Positions 9,051-19,626 are shown, counted from the first letter of the stretch. The stretch is DNA of 64,000 nt from Mycobacterium paraffinicum (GCF_001907675.1 NZ_MPNT01000015.1:1-64000); one strand, 5' to 3'. A program made the numbers and translations. The notes: a model not told the origin generated them from the sequence alone.

Positions 9051-9464
9051 CTAGACCGGCCGGAAGGCAAACGTCATGATTTCGGTGCCCTCTTCGTCGG
9101 TGGTGAGCGGGACCATGGTCAGCTCGACCTCCTGACCGAACTGCAGCTTGGCGGGGTCGTTCTCGGTCAGCCGCCCCTCGACTCGGATCACGTCGTCGAG
9201 CTGGACCAGCCCGACGCCGAACGGGACGAAGTCCTTGCCGGTCGGGCCCGCGTACGGCGCCCCGGGCGGAAAGCCCTGGGTGGTCCACGCGACCAGGGTC
9301 CCGCGGCGCGGCAGCAACACGTCGCTCATCTCACCCAGGCTGCAACGCGGGCACCACTGCTGCACCGGGAACGTGGTGGCGCCGCAACTGCCGCACCGAC
9401 TGCCGATCAGCTGCGGGCTCTCGTCGGGCCAGGTAGAGATCTCGGGGGCGAGCGCCGTTTGCAT
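9051..9464 (-). CDS. DUF35 zinc-ribbon/OB-fold acyl-CoA-associated protein
   Basis: A 137-residue protein with an N-terminal rubredoxin-like zinc ribbon (cysteines 24, 27, 38 and 41 in SRCGSCG and QQWCPRC) followed by an OB fold with TLVAWTTQGFPPGAPY. The family binds CoA thioesters and partners thiolase-like enzymes. Transcription runs from this gene into the thiolase, 27 nt later. The ATG at 9464 was chosen because the longer frame upstream reads through a promoter-like AT-rich region. Confidence 0.88.
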   Translation of the reverse strand: MQTALAPEISTWPDESPQLIGSRCGSCGATTFPVQQWCPRCSLGEMSDVLLPRRGTLVAWTTQGFPPGAPYAGPTGKDFVPFGVGLVQLDDVIRVEGRLTENDPAKLQFGQEVELTMVPLTTDEEGTEIMTFAFRPV

Positions 9465-9632
9465 CGGGCGATCCTCCAGAAGCGTCGATGGTGCGGCCAA
9501 CAGAATGTTGCTCACTGAACCGTATAATAGCTTTCCGAAAAGTGGAAACCACATTCTCATTTTTGGTGGCCGACCCGGGTTCCTGCCCGGCACATATATG
9601 TTGGGATCGCCGTCGCGACCAAGGAGACGACC
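9465..9632. promoter_or_regulatory. Divergent promoter region with an ATTCTC half-site
   Basis: This 168-bp region separates the DUF35 and ABM genes. It is AT-richer than its surroundings (ACCGTATAATAGCTTTCC near 9519-9536, containing a TATAAT element). An ATTCTC half-site at 9553-9558 matches one arm of the GAGAAT-N3-ATTCTC palindrome seen elsewhere, but the second arm is poor. Confidence 0.4.
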
Positions 9633-9926
9633 ATGCCAGTCACGGTGATACTCGAACTGCAGTTCAAGCCCGACGCGGTGGCGCAGGCCCGCGACGTCAT
9701 GGGCCGGGCGTTGCGGGACACCCGGGCCTTCGCCGGGAATCTTGGTACCGACGTGCTGGTCGACGAGGACGACGAGGCTCACTGGCTGATCTACGAGCTG
9801 TGGGACACGGTCGAGCACGACGAGGCCTACCGCGCCTTCCGCGCCGGCGACGGCCGACTGACCGAGTTGCCGCCGCTGCTCGCCGCGCCCCCGGTCAAGA
9901 AGCGGTACGTCACTTCAGACGTGTGA
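9633..9926 (+). CDS. Antibiotic biosynthesis monooxygenase (ABM) fold protein
   Basis: A 97-residue dimeric alpha/beta-barrel protein: MPVTVILELQFKPD, then DVLVDEDDEAHWLIYELWDTVEHDEAYRAF. This is the ABM/quinol-monooxygenase fold used by small cofactor-free oxygenases and stress proteins. An AAGGAGACGACC ribosome site precedes the ATG. It is divergent from the DUF35/thiolase operon and 4 nt from the end of the convergent LLM oxidoreductase. Substrate unknown. Confidence 0.82.
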   Translation: MPVTVILELQFKPDAVAQARDVMGRALRDTRAFAGNLGTDVLVDEDDEAHWLIYELWDTVEHDEAYRAFRAGDGRLTELPPLLAAPPVKKRYVTSDV

Positions 9927-9930
9927 CGGG

Positions 9931-10920
9931 CTAAGTCAGGGCGGGAATGACCTCGCGCTCGAACAGCTCGATGCCAGAGCGGTCGTAGGCGGCCTCAGGG
10001 AAATAGCAGATCGCGTATTCACAGCCGAGGTCGCGCAGCTTGGCCATCCGCTCGATCACCTGTTCCGGCGTGCCCGTCGCCGAATCGGGTCCTCCGCCGG
10101 CGGCGAGCATCGCATCCGCGGCCGCCTCCGGCACATAGCGGACAAGGCGGTCGCGGACCCGCTGGAGCCGGTCCTTGACGTCGGCGTCCGACGTCCCGAC
10201 AACGGCGTTGACGTTGGCCGAACGCACGATGGCATCGAAGTCGGTACCCAACTGCCGACAATGCTGTGCCAGCACTTCCGACTTGTGCGCGAACGCCTCG
10301 GGTTCCGGTGTGAAGTTGGTGTACTGCGCGTATTTCGCGGCGATGCGCAACGTCACCTTCTCGCCGCCGCCGGCGATCCACAGCGGAATTCCGTTGCGCT
10401 GCAGCGGTTTAGGGGAAACGATAGCGCCGTCGACCTGGTAGTGCTTACCGTCGAAGCTGACCTTACCGTCCCGCCAGGCATCCCGCATGATCTGCACTCC
10501 CTCGTCCAGCCGGCCCAGCCGGACGCCGGCCGACGGAAAACCGTAACCGTAAGCGCGCCACTCGTGTTCGTACCAGCCGCCGCCTATTCCCATCTGGATC
10601 CGCCCGCCGGAGATGATGTCGGCGGTCGCCGCCACCTTGGCCAGGTACACCGGATTGCGGTAGCTCATCGCGGTACACATCTGGCCGAGTTTGATCCGCG
10701 ACGTGACCGCCGCGTACGCGGCCATCAGCGACCACGCCTCGTGGGTGGCTTCGCCGGTCGGCATCGGGACGGTGTGGAAGTGGTCGTAGACCCATAGCGA
10801 ATCCCACGCGCCGTTGTCGGCGTAGGTCGCCAGGTCGCGCATCACCGCCCAGTGCTGCTCCGGTTCGATGTCGACCAGATCCATTCGCCAGCCTTGCGGG
10901 ATGAAGAGACCGAAGCGCAT
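9931..10920 (-). CDS. LLM-class F420-dependent oxidoreductase
   Basis: A 329-residue luciferase-like monooxygenase-fold protein. It begins MRFGLFIPQGW, has WDSLWVYDHFH, MCTAMSYRNPVYLAKVAATADIISGGR and MGIGGGWYEHEWRAYG, which are the hallmarks of the mycobacterial family binding deazaflavin F420. It should reduce or oxidise a small molecule using F420H2 rather than FMN. The ATG at 10920 starts the conserved domain; the longer upstream frame reads antisense through the neighbouring monooxygenase. The stop is 4 nt from that of the convergent ABM gene. Confidence 0.88.
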   Translation of the reverse strand: MRFGLFIPQGWRMDLVDIEPEQHWAVMRDLATYADNGAWDSLWVYDHFHTVPMPTGEATHEAWSLMAAYAAVTSRIKLGQMCTAMSYRNPVYLAKVAATADIISGGRIQMGIGGGWYEHEWRAYGYGFPSAGVRLGRLDEGVQIMRDAWRDGKVSFDGKHYQVDGAIVSPKPLQRNGIPLWIAGGGEKVTLRIAAKYAQYTNFTPEPEAFAHKSEVLAQHCRQLGTDFDAIVRSANVNAVVGTSDADVKDRLQRVRDRLVRYVPEAAADAMLAAGGGPDSATGTPEQVIERMAKLRDLGCEYAICYFPEAAYDRSGIELFEREVIPALT

Positions 10921-11007
10921 GGCAATGGACTTTAGCCCGCAGCGGCTCACAGCAGATCGACAAGTGGCGCCCAGCGGCCGCTGACGTCGCAGCCGTAGAC
11001 CTGATGC

Positions 11008-11166
11008 ATGAGAACCGTCGCGCCCACATTCCGGGTCGTCCTCGCGTGCGCCGCGATCGTCGCCGCCCTCGCCTTCGCCACGGATGACACCAACTTCGTC
11101 AACGACAACGGTCAGACCTCCGGCGACATCTTTACCCAGAACGCCCAAGACCAGAGCGGAGCGTAA
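11008..11166 (+). CDS. Short putative secreted peptide (52 residues)
   Basis: ATG at 11008 to TAA at 11166 encodes MRTVAPTFRVVLACAAIVAALAF and then a polar tail rich in Asp, Asn, Gln and Thr. The layout is a basic N-terminus, a hydrophobic core of about 17 residues and a signal-peptidase-like A-F-A site, followed by a soluble 28-residue mature part. The amino-acid mix is unlike a random high-GC frame. It lies 42 nt before the next monooxygenase on the same strand. No ribosome site is evident, so translation may be leaderless; a chance ORF cannot be excluded. Confidence 0.42.
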   Translation: MRTVAPTFRVVLACAAIVAALAFATDDTNFVNDNGQTSGDIFTQNAQDQSGA

Positions 11167-11208
11167 CGCCGCTAGGCTTACCCCTCGTTGAGTGAGCGGG
11201 AGGTGGGC

Positions 11209-12450
11209 ATGCGCGTTCTGATCTCCGGCGCCAGCATTGCCGGCCCGGTGCTGGCCTACTGGCTTACCCGGCACGGCTTCGACGTCACCGTCGTCGAGCG
11301 CGCCCCCAGCCTGCGCAAGACCGGCGGCCACGCCGTCGACCTGTTCCGTCCCGCGATGGAGATCTCGGCCGAGATGGGCGTGCTGCCCCGGATCGAAGCG
11401 CTCGCCACCGGGACAAACCGGATGATCATGCATCGGGAAGGCCGCGCGCGGCCGTTCGAGATCGATCTGACCAAGGTCTACGCCGCCACGTCGGACCGGC
11501 ACGTGGAGATCATGCGCGACGACCTCAGCGAAATCTATTACGCCGCAGGTCGAGACGACGTCGAGTACCTGTTCGGTGACACGATCACCTCGATCGACCT
11601 CGACGGCGAAGTGACGTTCGAGCATGCCCCCGCCCGCCGGTTCGACGTCGTCGTCGGCGCCGACGGGCTGCACTCCAACGTCCGGCAACTGACCTTCGGC
11701 GACGAAGCCAACCTCACCCGGTTCCTCGGCGGCTATCTGGCGGTGGTGTCGGCACCCAAGGCGCTTGCCAGCCGCGGTGAGATGACCTGCCACGTCGGCG
11801 TCGGGCGCCTCGCGGCCATCTACACCGCCGAGCACCTCGACGACGCACGCGCCGTCTTCCTGTTCCGCAGCAACCGCGAACTCGACTATGGCCACCGGGA
11901 TGCGTTGCGGCAGAAGGAGTTATTGCGGGCGGCGCTCGCGAACATGCACGAGCAGGTAGACGATTGGCTCGGCGAAGTCGACCGCACGCCCGCCTTCTAT
12001 TTCGATTCCATCAGCCAACTGCGACTGGACCGATGGTCGCGCCGGCGGGTCACCCTCGTCGGCGACGCCGGATACTGCCCGGGCCCGGCGGTGGGCGGCA
12101 GCACCAGCCTCGCGGTGCTCGGCGCCTACGTGCTGGCCGGCGAGCTCGCCCAGGCCGACGGCGACCTCCTGCGCGCGTTCTCCGCCTACGAATTGCAGAT
12201 GCGCGAGCCGGTACACCAGAGCCGCGCGTTCGCCCGCGGCGCCGCCAAGGGCATCATCCCCGGGTCGCGGCTCGGGGTGTGGGCGTTGACCCGGGGAGCG
12301 CAGCTGGTCTCGACGATGCCCGGGTCGTTGTCGCGGTCGCTGGCCAAACTGAACGCCAAGGGCGTCCGAATGCACGACTCGATGCGGGTGCCCGACTACA
12401 GCGCGACCGACTTACAAGCGAACGAACGGAACAACCGCCGATGGAACTAG
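11209..12450 (+). CDS. FAD-dependent monooxygenase, second paralogue
   Basis: A 413-residue class A flavoprotein hydroxylase. FAD-binding GASIAGPVLAYWLTRHGFDV lies at residues 6-25, the DG motif VVVGADGLHSNVR near 150, and VTLVGDAGYCPGPAVGGSTSLAV near 281-303. The start at ATG 11209 follows GGGAGGTG with ideal spacing; a TTG 21 nt upstream is less likely. It resembles the enzyme at 6.7 kb in its N-terminal motif but differs in the C-terminal half. It could hydroxylate a ring substrate before the neighbouring thiolase-fold step; the substrate is unknown. Confidence 0.88.
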   Translation: MRVLISGASIAGPVLAYWLTRHGFDVTVVERAPSLRKTGGHAVDLFRPAMEISAEMGVLPRIEALATGTNRMIMHREGRARPFEIDLTKVYAATSDRHVEIMRDDLSEIYYAAGRDDVEYLFGDTITSIDLDGEVTFEHAPARRFDVVVGADGLHSNVRQLTFGDEANLTRFLGGYLAVVSAPKALASRGEMTCHVGVGRLAAIYTAEHLDDARAVFLFRSNRELDYGHRDALRQKELLRAALANMHEQVDDWLGEVDRTPAFYFDSISQLRLDRWSRRRVTLVGDAGYCPGPAVGGSTSLAVLGAYVLAGELAQADGDLLRAFSAYELQMREPVHQSRAFARGAAKGIIPGSRLGVWALTRGAQLVSTMPGSLSRSLAKLNAKGVRMHDSMRVPDYSATDLQANERNNRRWN

Positions 12451-12610
12451 CCGGTGTGGCGTTCCCGCGTGAGCAATGGCGCCGGATCGCCGCCGCCCTC
12501 CGGGGGTGACTCCTTCAGCGCCGCGACACGTAAACCATGGCGACGACACGCCGTGGCACGTCGCCCTGGTTTACGTCTCGCGGAGGACCGCCTCCCTTCA
12601 CCGACACCGC

Positions 12611-12642
12611 AAAAGCCCCGAAGACACGCGCTTCGGGGGCTT
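12611..12642 (-). terminator. Rho-independent terminator after fadB
   Basis: Read on the minus strand, AAGCCCCCGAAG is followed by an 8-nt loop and CTTCGGGGCTT, then TTT. The stem lies 16 nt beyond the fadB stop. It is the clearest intrinsic terminator in the window. Confidence 0.8.
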
Positions 12643-12657
12643 CCGCGACCGGTAACC

Positions 12658-14820
12658 CTACGTCAGGGAGTCCGGCGGGGAGAACCGGTCGCCGTACTTG
12701 GCGGCCAGCTCGCGGGCCCGCGCCACGAAGGCTTCCTTGCCGATACCGCCCGGACCCTCGTAGCCGACGATGAACTGCGCGCTGCCACCGGTGTACGGCG
12801 GGAAGCCGATGCCCATGATCGAGCCGATGTTGGCGTCGGCGGTCGAGGTCAACACGCCCTCGTCGAGGCACTTCTGGGTTTCCAGCGCCTCGGCGAACAG
12901 CATCCGGTCGATCATGTCCTGCAACGGAATCTCCGCGCTGCCGGATTTGAACGTCTCCCGCAGGCCCGGCCACAGGCGCGTGCGCTTGCCGTCGACGTAC
13001 TCGTAGAAGCCCGCACCCTTCAGCCGCGACGGGCGGCCGATCTCGATCATCTTCTCCACGACCGCCTCCGCGGGGTGCGGCTCGTAGGTGCCGCCGGCGT
13101 CCTCGACACCCTTGCGGGTGGCCGTGGCGATCTTGTGCATCAACTCCAGGTTGAGCTCGTCCGAGAGTTGCAGCGGCGGCGCCGGGTAGCCGGCCTGCGA
13201 GCCGGCATGCTCGATGCTCGCCGGCTCGACGCCTTCGCCCAGCATCGCCAGGGCCTCGTTGACGAAGGTGCCGATGACGCGGCTGGTGAAGAACCCGCGG
13301 CTGTCGTTGACGACGATCGGGGTCTTGCCGATGGCCAGGGTGTAGTCGAACACGCGGGCCAGCGCCTCGTCAGAAGTCTTCTCGCCCTTGATGATTTCGA
13401 CCAGCGGCATCTTGTCCACCGGAGAGAAGAAGTGGATACCGATGAAGTCCTCCTGGCGCTTGACGCCGGTCGCCAGACCGGTGATCGGCAGCGTCGAGGT
13501 GTTTGATCCCAGTAGCGCGTTCGGCTCGACGATGTCCTCGATCTCCTGGAACACCTTGTGCTTGAGTTCCTGGTTCTCGAAGACCGCCTCGATGACGAAG
13601 TCGACGCCCTTGAAGGCCTCGGGGTCGGCGGCCGGCGTGATGCGGTCCAGCAGCGCCTTGGATTTCTCCTCGGTGGTCTTGCCCCGCTGAAGCGCCTTGG
13701 CCTCAAGCTTTTCCGAGTAGCCCTTACCCTTCTCGGCGGCCTCGATGCTGACGTCCTTGAGCACCACGTCGAAACCGGCCTTGGCCGACACGTACGCGAT
13801 GCCCGCGCCCATCATGCCGGCGCCCAGCACGCCGATCTTGTTGATCTTGACCGGCTCGATGCCCTCCGGTCGCGAGCCGCCGCCGTTGATGTGTTGCAGG
13901 TCGAAGAAGAACGCCTGGATCATGTTCTTGGCGACCTGACCGGTGACCAGCTGGGTGAAGTAGCGGCTCTCGATGCGGGTCGCGGTGTCGAAGTCCACCT
14001 GCGCGCCCTCAACGGCCGCGTCCAGGATGGCCCGCGGAGCGGGCATCGGCGCACCCTTGAGCTGCTTTTTCAGCAGCGCCGGGAACGACGGCAGGATGCC
14101 TGCCAGCGCTGGGCTGGACGGGGTGCCGCCAGGCATCTTGTAACCCTTGGCATCCCACGGCTGGGTGTGCGAGTCGGGGTTGGCCTTGATCCACGCCTTG
14201 GCGGCCGGCACCAGTTCCTCGACCGAGCCGACGAGCTCGTCGACCAGTCCCATCTCCTTCGCCTTCGCCGGCTTGAAGCGGGTGCCCTGCGACAGGATGT
14301 TCATGAACGCGTTCTGGATGCCGAACATCCGCACGGTGCGGGTCACCCCGCCACCGCCGGGCAGCAGGCCCAGCGTCACTTCCGGCAGGCCCAGCTGGCT
14401 GCCCTTGGCGTCCGCGGCGATGCGGTGGTGACAGGCCAGCGCGATCTCCAGGCCGCCGCCGAGCGCGGCGCCGTTGATCGCGGCTACGACCGGCTTGCCC
14501 AGGGTCTCGAGGGTGCGCAGGTCGCGCTTGATGTCCTCGACCTCGGTGAAGACGTCACCGGCGTTTTCGGGGCCGGCGTTGATCATGCTCTTGAGGTCGC
14601 CGCCGGCGAAGAACGTCTTCTTGGCGCTGGTGATCACCACGCCGGTGACCGAATCCTTCTCCGCCACAAGGCGTTCGACTGCCTTATGCATCGATTCCTT
14701 GTAGTGCTGGTTCATCACGTTCGCCGAGCCGGTGGGGTCGTCGAGCGTCAGCGTGACGATGCCGTCGGCATCCTTGTCCCAAGCGATGGTGTTCTCAAGT
14801 TGAATGGTGTTCTCTGCCAT
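12658..14820 (-). CDS. fadB: Trifunctional-type fatty acid oxidation protein FadB (enoyl-CoA hydratase / 3-hydroxyacyl-CoA dehydrogenase)
   Basis: The 720-residue alpha subunit of the mycobacterial beta-oxidation complex, the same length as the M. tuberculosis protein. The N-terminal crotonase part has VVITSAKKTFFAGGDLKSM and ALGGGLEIALACHHRIA with the oxyanion-hole glycines and catalytic acids. The NAD-binding dehydrogenase part starts near residue 327 with KIGVLGAGMMGAGIAY and includes NTSTLPITGLA and IGIHFFSPVDKMPLVEII. It starts 4 nt after the fadA stop and ends at a strong terminator, so fadA-fadB form one operon and one enzyme complex in the cytoplasm. Confidence 0.97.
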   Translation of the reverse strand: MAENTIQLENTIAWDKDADGIVTLTLDDPTGSANVMNQHYKESMHKAVERLVAEKDSVTGVVITSAKKTFFAGGDLKSMINAGPENAGDVFTEVEDIKRDLRTLETLGKPVVAAINGAALGGGLEIALACHHRIAADAKGSQLGLPEVTLGLLPGGGGVTRTVRMFGIQNAFMNILSQGTRFKPAKAKEMGLVDELVGSVEELVPAAKAWIKANPDSHTQPWDAKGYKMPGGTPSSPALAGILPSFPALLKKQLKGAPMPAPRAILDAAVEGAQVDFDTATRIESRYFTQLVTGQVAKNMIQAFFFDLQHINGGGSRPEGIEPVKINKIGVLGAGMMGAGIAYVSAKAGFDVVLKDVSIEAAEKGKGYSEKLEAKALQRGKTTEEKSKALLDRITPAADPEAFKGVDFVIEAVFENQELKHKVFQEIEDIVEPNALLGSNTSTLPITGLATGVKRQEDFIGIHFFSPVDKMPLVEIIKGEKTSDEALARVFDYTLAIGKTPIVVNDSRGFFTSRVIGTFVNEALAMLGEGVEPASIEHAGSQAGYPAPPLQLSDELNLELMHKIATATRKGVEDAGGTYEPHPAEAVVEKMIEIGRPSRLKGAGFYEYVDGKRTRLWPGLRETFKSGSAEIPLQDMIDRMLFAEALETQKCLDEGVLTSTADANIGSIMGIGFPPYTGGSAQFIVGYEGPGGIGKEAFVARARELAAKYGDRFSPPDSLT

Positions 14821-14824
14821 GGTC

Positions 14825-16036
<1,212 letters not shown>

Positions 16037-16112
16037 GTCGAGTTCCTCTTCACAATTGGGTTTCGGATCCGTATTAAAGGTAGGTCCAGATACCGCACCC
16101 TAACAAAGTGCC

Positions 16113-16135
16113 CGGCCAACCTGTTGGTTGGGCCG
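16113..16135. promoter_or_regulatory. Candidate operator upstream of fadA (CCAACC-TGTT-GGTTGG)
   Basis: CCAACC (16116-16121) and GGTTGG (16126-16131) form a perfect inverted repeat with a TGTT spacer, extended by GGC/GCC-like flanks. It lies about 80 bp upstream of the fadA start and 125 bp upstream of dapC. TetR-type control of fadBA is plausible. Confidence 0.45.
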
Positions 16136-16179
16136 ATCACCGCTGGTCAGTGGAGAGCGGGCCATGCCCGCCCGCGAGC

Positions 16180-16225
16180 GTCACGCCAGCGTGGCCGCGG
16201 CGGGCGGGCGCCACCCTGGCGTGAC
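16180..16225. repeat. Long hairpin between fadA and dapC
   Basis: GTCACGCCAGCGTGGC (16180-16195) pairs with GCCACCCTGGCGTGAC (16210-16225) at 15 of 16 positions around a 14-nt GC-rich loop. It lies in the leader of dapC, 35 nt before the ATG. It may be a dispersed palindromic repeat or an mRNA leader structure. Confidence 0.6.
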
Positions 16226-16259
16226 ACTCGAGGCTCAGCGACCCCTAAGCTCGACCAAC

Positions 16260-17438
<1,179 letters not shown>

Positions 17439-17447
17439 CCGGGCCGG

Positions 17448-17897
17448 CTATCCGGCCGGGCCGTAGCCCTCGGTTACCCGCTTTCGCAGGCCCTCCAGCG
17501 CGGCGTGGAGGATCTTCTTGCGCGCCCGGTTGACCCAGAACTCGGGCAGCGGCGCCCACGGTTCGACCGTGATGGTGAATCGCACCCGCGTCTTGTCGTC
17601 GCTCACGCGGCTCAGGTTGTACTCTCCGTGCTGACCGCGTTGCTGGGCGGTCTTGGCGGCGTCCCACACCATCCAGTCCGGGCCCCAGTGGTATTCGAGC
17701 AATTCGGTGTCGTGAATGCCCGTCACCGCGATGGTCACTTTCACGTGATGGGGCCGCCCGTCGGGATATTTGTCGACGACCTCGACCCGCTTGTGCACCG
17801 ACGACCATGTCGGCACGGCGTCCATGTCGGCCAGCGCCTCGAGGATCACCTCCGGAGGCGCATCGATCACAATTTCCGACGATGCTTGAACGGCCAC
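17448..17897 (-). CDS. SRPBCC/START-like polyketide cyclase-dehydrase family protein (Rv0857-type)
   Basis: A 149-residue lipid-binding-fold protein (MAVQASSEIVIDAPPEVILEALADMDAVPTW). The helix-grip fold has a hydrophobic cavity, suggesting ligand carriage rather than catalysis. It shares long stretches with the next gene (EYHWGPDW, EYNL, DKTRVRF), so the two are tandem duplicates. It is the last of a minus-strand run: Rv0854-like, far, Rv0856-like, Rv0857-like. It ends 9 nt from the convergent dapC stop. No active-site residue can be assigned. Confidence 0.88.
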   Translation of the reverse strand: MAVQASSEIVIDAPPEVILEALADMDAVPTWSSVHKRVEVVDKYPDGRPHHVKVTIAVTGIHDTELLEYHWGPDWMVWDAAKTAQQRGQHGEYNLSRVSDDKTRVRFTITVEPWAPLPEFWVNRARKKILHAALEGLRKRVTEGYGPAG

Positions 17898-17955
17898 TGC
17901 TAATAAGCTAGCAACCGTTCAGGCGGTCCCGAAGGCAAAAAATGCGAGCCGCCGA

Positions 17956-18420
17956 CTATTCCGACTCTGCCGCGTCGTTGACGTGCTTTACCAATTCGCA
18001 CAATCCCTTTACCGCCGAGTCGAGGACGCTTTCGCTGGCCCGACGGACGATGAAGGCGGGCATCGGTCTACCGGGTTCGACCGTCACGTCGAAGCGGACC
18101 CGGGTCTTGTCGACGCCCTCGGGGATGAGGTTGTACTCGACGTGCTGACCGTGCTGCTGGGAAGTCCCTTTGGCGTCGTAGACGACCCAGTCGGGTCCCC
18201 AGTGATATTCCAGGATCTCTTTGTCGACGAGACCCAGAATCTTGATGGTGGTCTTGACGTGGTGGGGCCGACCGTCGGGATAACGGTCGATCACTTCGAT
18301 GCTCTTGTGCAGCGGCGACCACTCTGCCAGCACGCCGACATCTGTCAGCGCCTGCATGACCACTTCGGGCGGCGCGTCGACGACAAATTCACGTGATGCT
18401 TTTACGGCCACTGAGCTCAA
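17956..18420 (-). CDS. SRPBCC/START-like family protein (Rv0856-type)
   Basis: A 154-residue paralogue of the downstream protein, beginning MSSVAVKASREFVVDAPPEVVMQALTDVGVLAEWSPLHKS. Conserved segments YPDGRPHHVK, EYHWGPDWVVYD, and VEYNLIPEGVDKTRVRFDVTVEP match its neighbour. The family is a START-like hydrophobic-ligand fold. It sits 58 nt upstream of the Rv0857-like gene and 48 nt downstream of far. The position suggests a role with the CoA-transferase product, such as binding an acyl or steroid ligand; that is inference. Confidence 0.88.
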   Translation of the reverse strand: MSSVAVKASREFVVDAPPEVVMQALTDVGVLAEWSPLHKSIEVIDRYPDGRPHHVKTTIKILGLVDKEILEYHWGPDWVVYDAKGTSQQHGQHVEYNLIPEGVDKTRVRFDVTVEPGRPMPAFIVRRASESVLDSAVKGLCELVKHVNDAAESE

Positions 18421-18468
18421 CCTAGCAACGTGCGTCCGCGAGCGGATCGATTCGACCTAAAACGCGGG

Positions 18469-19626
18469 CTACCAGTCGATTTCGGTCAGGGGCGTAGTGG
18501 CCGTCGGCGGCCGCCCGACCGGTGCCGCCGGGGTGCGCGAGAAGCGCGGGCCGGGCGCGGCCTGGTCGACTCCGTCGGCGGTGATCACCGTGGAGCGTGC
18601 CCTCAGGTGATCGTCGGCCGCCGCTTCGCTCCACGTCAGCACCGGGGTGACGCATGCATCGGTGCCGGCGAAGGTGGCCGTCCACTCATCACGGGTCCGG
18701 CTGGCGAAGCGTTTCGCGAAGGCGTCGAACATCTGCGGGTAGGAGCCGACCTCGAGCTGGCCGGGCACCTCGTCGGCCGACAGGCCGAGCCCGGTCAGCA
18801 AGGCCGCGAAGAACTGCGGTTCGATGGCGCCGACGGCCATGTACTTACCGTCGGCGGTCTCATAGCAGCGATAGAAGGGGGCGCCCCCGTCGAGCAGAAA
18901 CGACTCGCGCCGGTCTCGCAGCGCCCCGGTCGACTTCATGGTCCACATCATCTGGGCGAGCAGGCTGACGCCGTCCACCATCGCCGCGTCGATGACCTGC
19001 CCCTGGCCCGAACGTTCGCGTTCGTAGAGCGCGACGGCGATGCCGAGCAGCACCAGCATCGAGCCGCCCCCGAAGTCGGCGACCAGGTTCAGCGGCGGCA
19101 TCGGGGGCCGGTCGGCGTAACCCAGCGCGGAGAGCGCGCCGGTCTGCGACAAATAGTTGATGTCGTGGCCGGCCGTCCGGGCCAGCGGCCCGTCCTGCCC
19201 CCAGCCGGTGATCCGCGCGAAGATCAGGCGCGGATTGACCGCCGCACACTCGTCGGGACCGATGCCGAGCCGCTCGCACGTGCCGGGCCGGAAACAATCC
19301 AGCAGCACGTCGGCTTTGGCGGCGAGACCGAGCAGCGCCGCGGGCTGCGTCTTGACGTCCAGGTCGACGATCCGCTTCCCGCGATGCAGCAGATCGCGGT
19401 CCTCGGCCGGCATCTTCACGCCGCCCCCCTGGTGGCGACCTGGGGGCACCTCCCGCTTGCGGGGGACTTCGCCCGGCTTCGCCGCGCTTGCGATCGCCAC
19501 GCCGGGCCGTCGCACCCGCACCACGTCCGCGCCCAGGTCGGCGAGCATCATCCCCGCGTGCGGCCCCGGCCCTATCCCGCCGAGCTCGATCACCCTCACC
19601 CCGGCCAGGGGCCCGGCGTCGCCCAC
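18469..19626 (-). CDS. far: Family III CoA transferase (Far / CaiB-BaiF), with an internal insertion
   Basis: A 385-residue enzyme of the CaiB-BaiF family that moves CoA between carboxylic acids or racemises acyl-CoA. The N-terminus [20 protein letters not shown] is typical. The catalytic aspartate lies in [13 protein letters not shown], followed by VADFGGGSM and [17 protein letters not shown]. The GTG at 19626 overlaps nothing and lies 6 nt after the Rv0854-like stop. Between VVRVRRPG and the GKRIVDLDV strand an insert of about 30 residues ([17 protein letters not shown] and onward) is encoded by a repeat-like DNA segment not expected in the family. Domain integrity outside the insert looks normal. 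Confidence 0.85.
   Translation of the reverse strand: MGDAGPLAGVRVIELGGIGPGPHAGMMLADLGADVVRVRRPGVAIASAAKPGEVPRKREVPPGRHQGGGVKMPAEDRDLLHRGKRIVDLDVKTQPAALLGLAAKADVLLDCFRPGTCERLGIGPDECAAVNPRLIFARITGWGQDGPLARTAGHDINYLSQTGALSALGYADRPPMPPLNLVADFGGGSMLVLLGIAVALYERERSGQGQVIDAAMVDGVSLLAQMMWTMKSTGALRDRRESFLLDGGAPFYRCYETADGKYMAVGAIEPQFFAALLTGLGLSADEVPGQLEVGSYPQMFDAFAKRFASRTRDEWTATFAGTDACVTPVLTWSEAAADDHLRARSTVITADGVDQAAPGPRFSRTPAAPVGRPPTATTPLTEIDW
19410..19505. repeat. Repeat-like in-frame insertion within far
   Basis: The block contains self-complementary pieces (CCCGC-TTG-CGGG near 19452-19462, and GGGGGCACC next to GGGGGACTTCG). It adds a basic, Pro-rich stretch in frame to a conserved enzyme. The composition and the encoded peptide resemble short dispersed palindromic inserts known in M. 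avium-type genomes; this resemblance is from memory, not a search. Confidence 0.5.

Noticed and set aside
9544..9558. Further GAGAAT-N3-ATTCTC site near DUF35
   Set aside because: Only one arm is good; the second keeps about half its bases, so it is listed as a half-site only.
12441..12509. 22-codon ORF after the second monooxygenase (MELAGVAFPREQW)
   Set aside because: Too short to support; it overlaps the monooxygenase stop and could be chance, although its residue mix looks protein-like.
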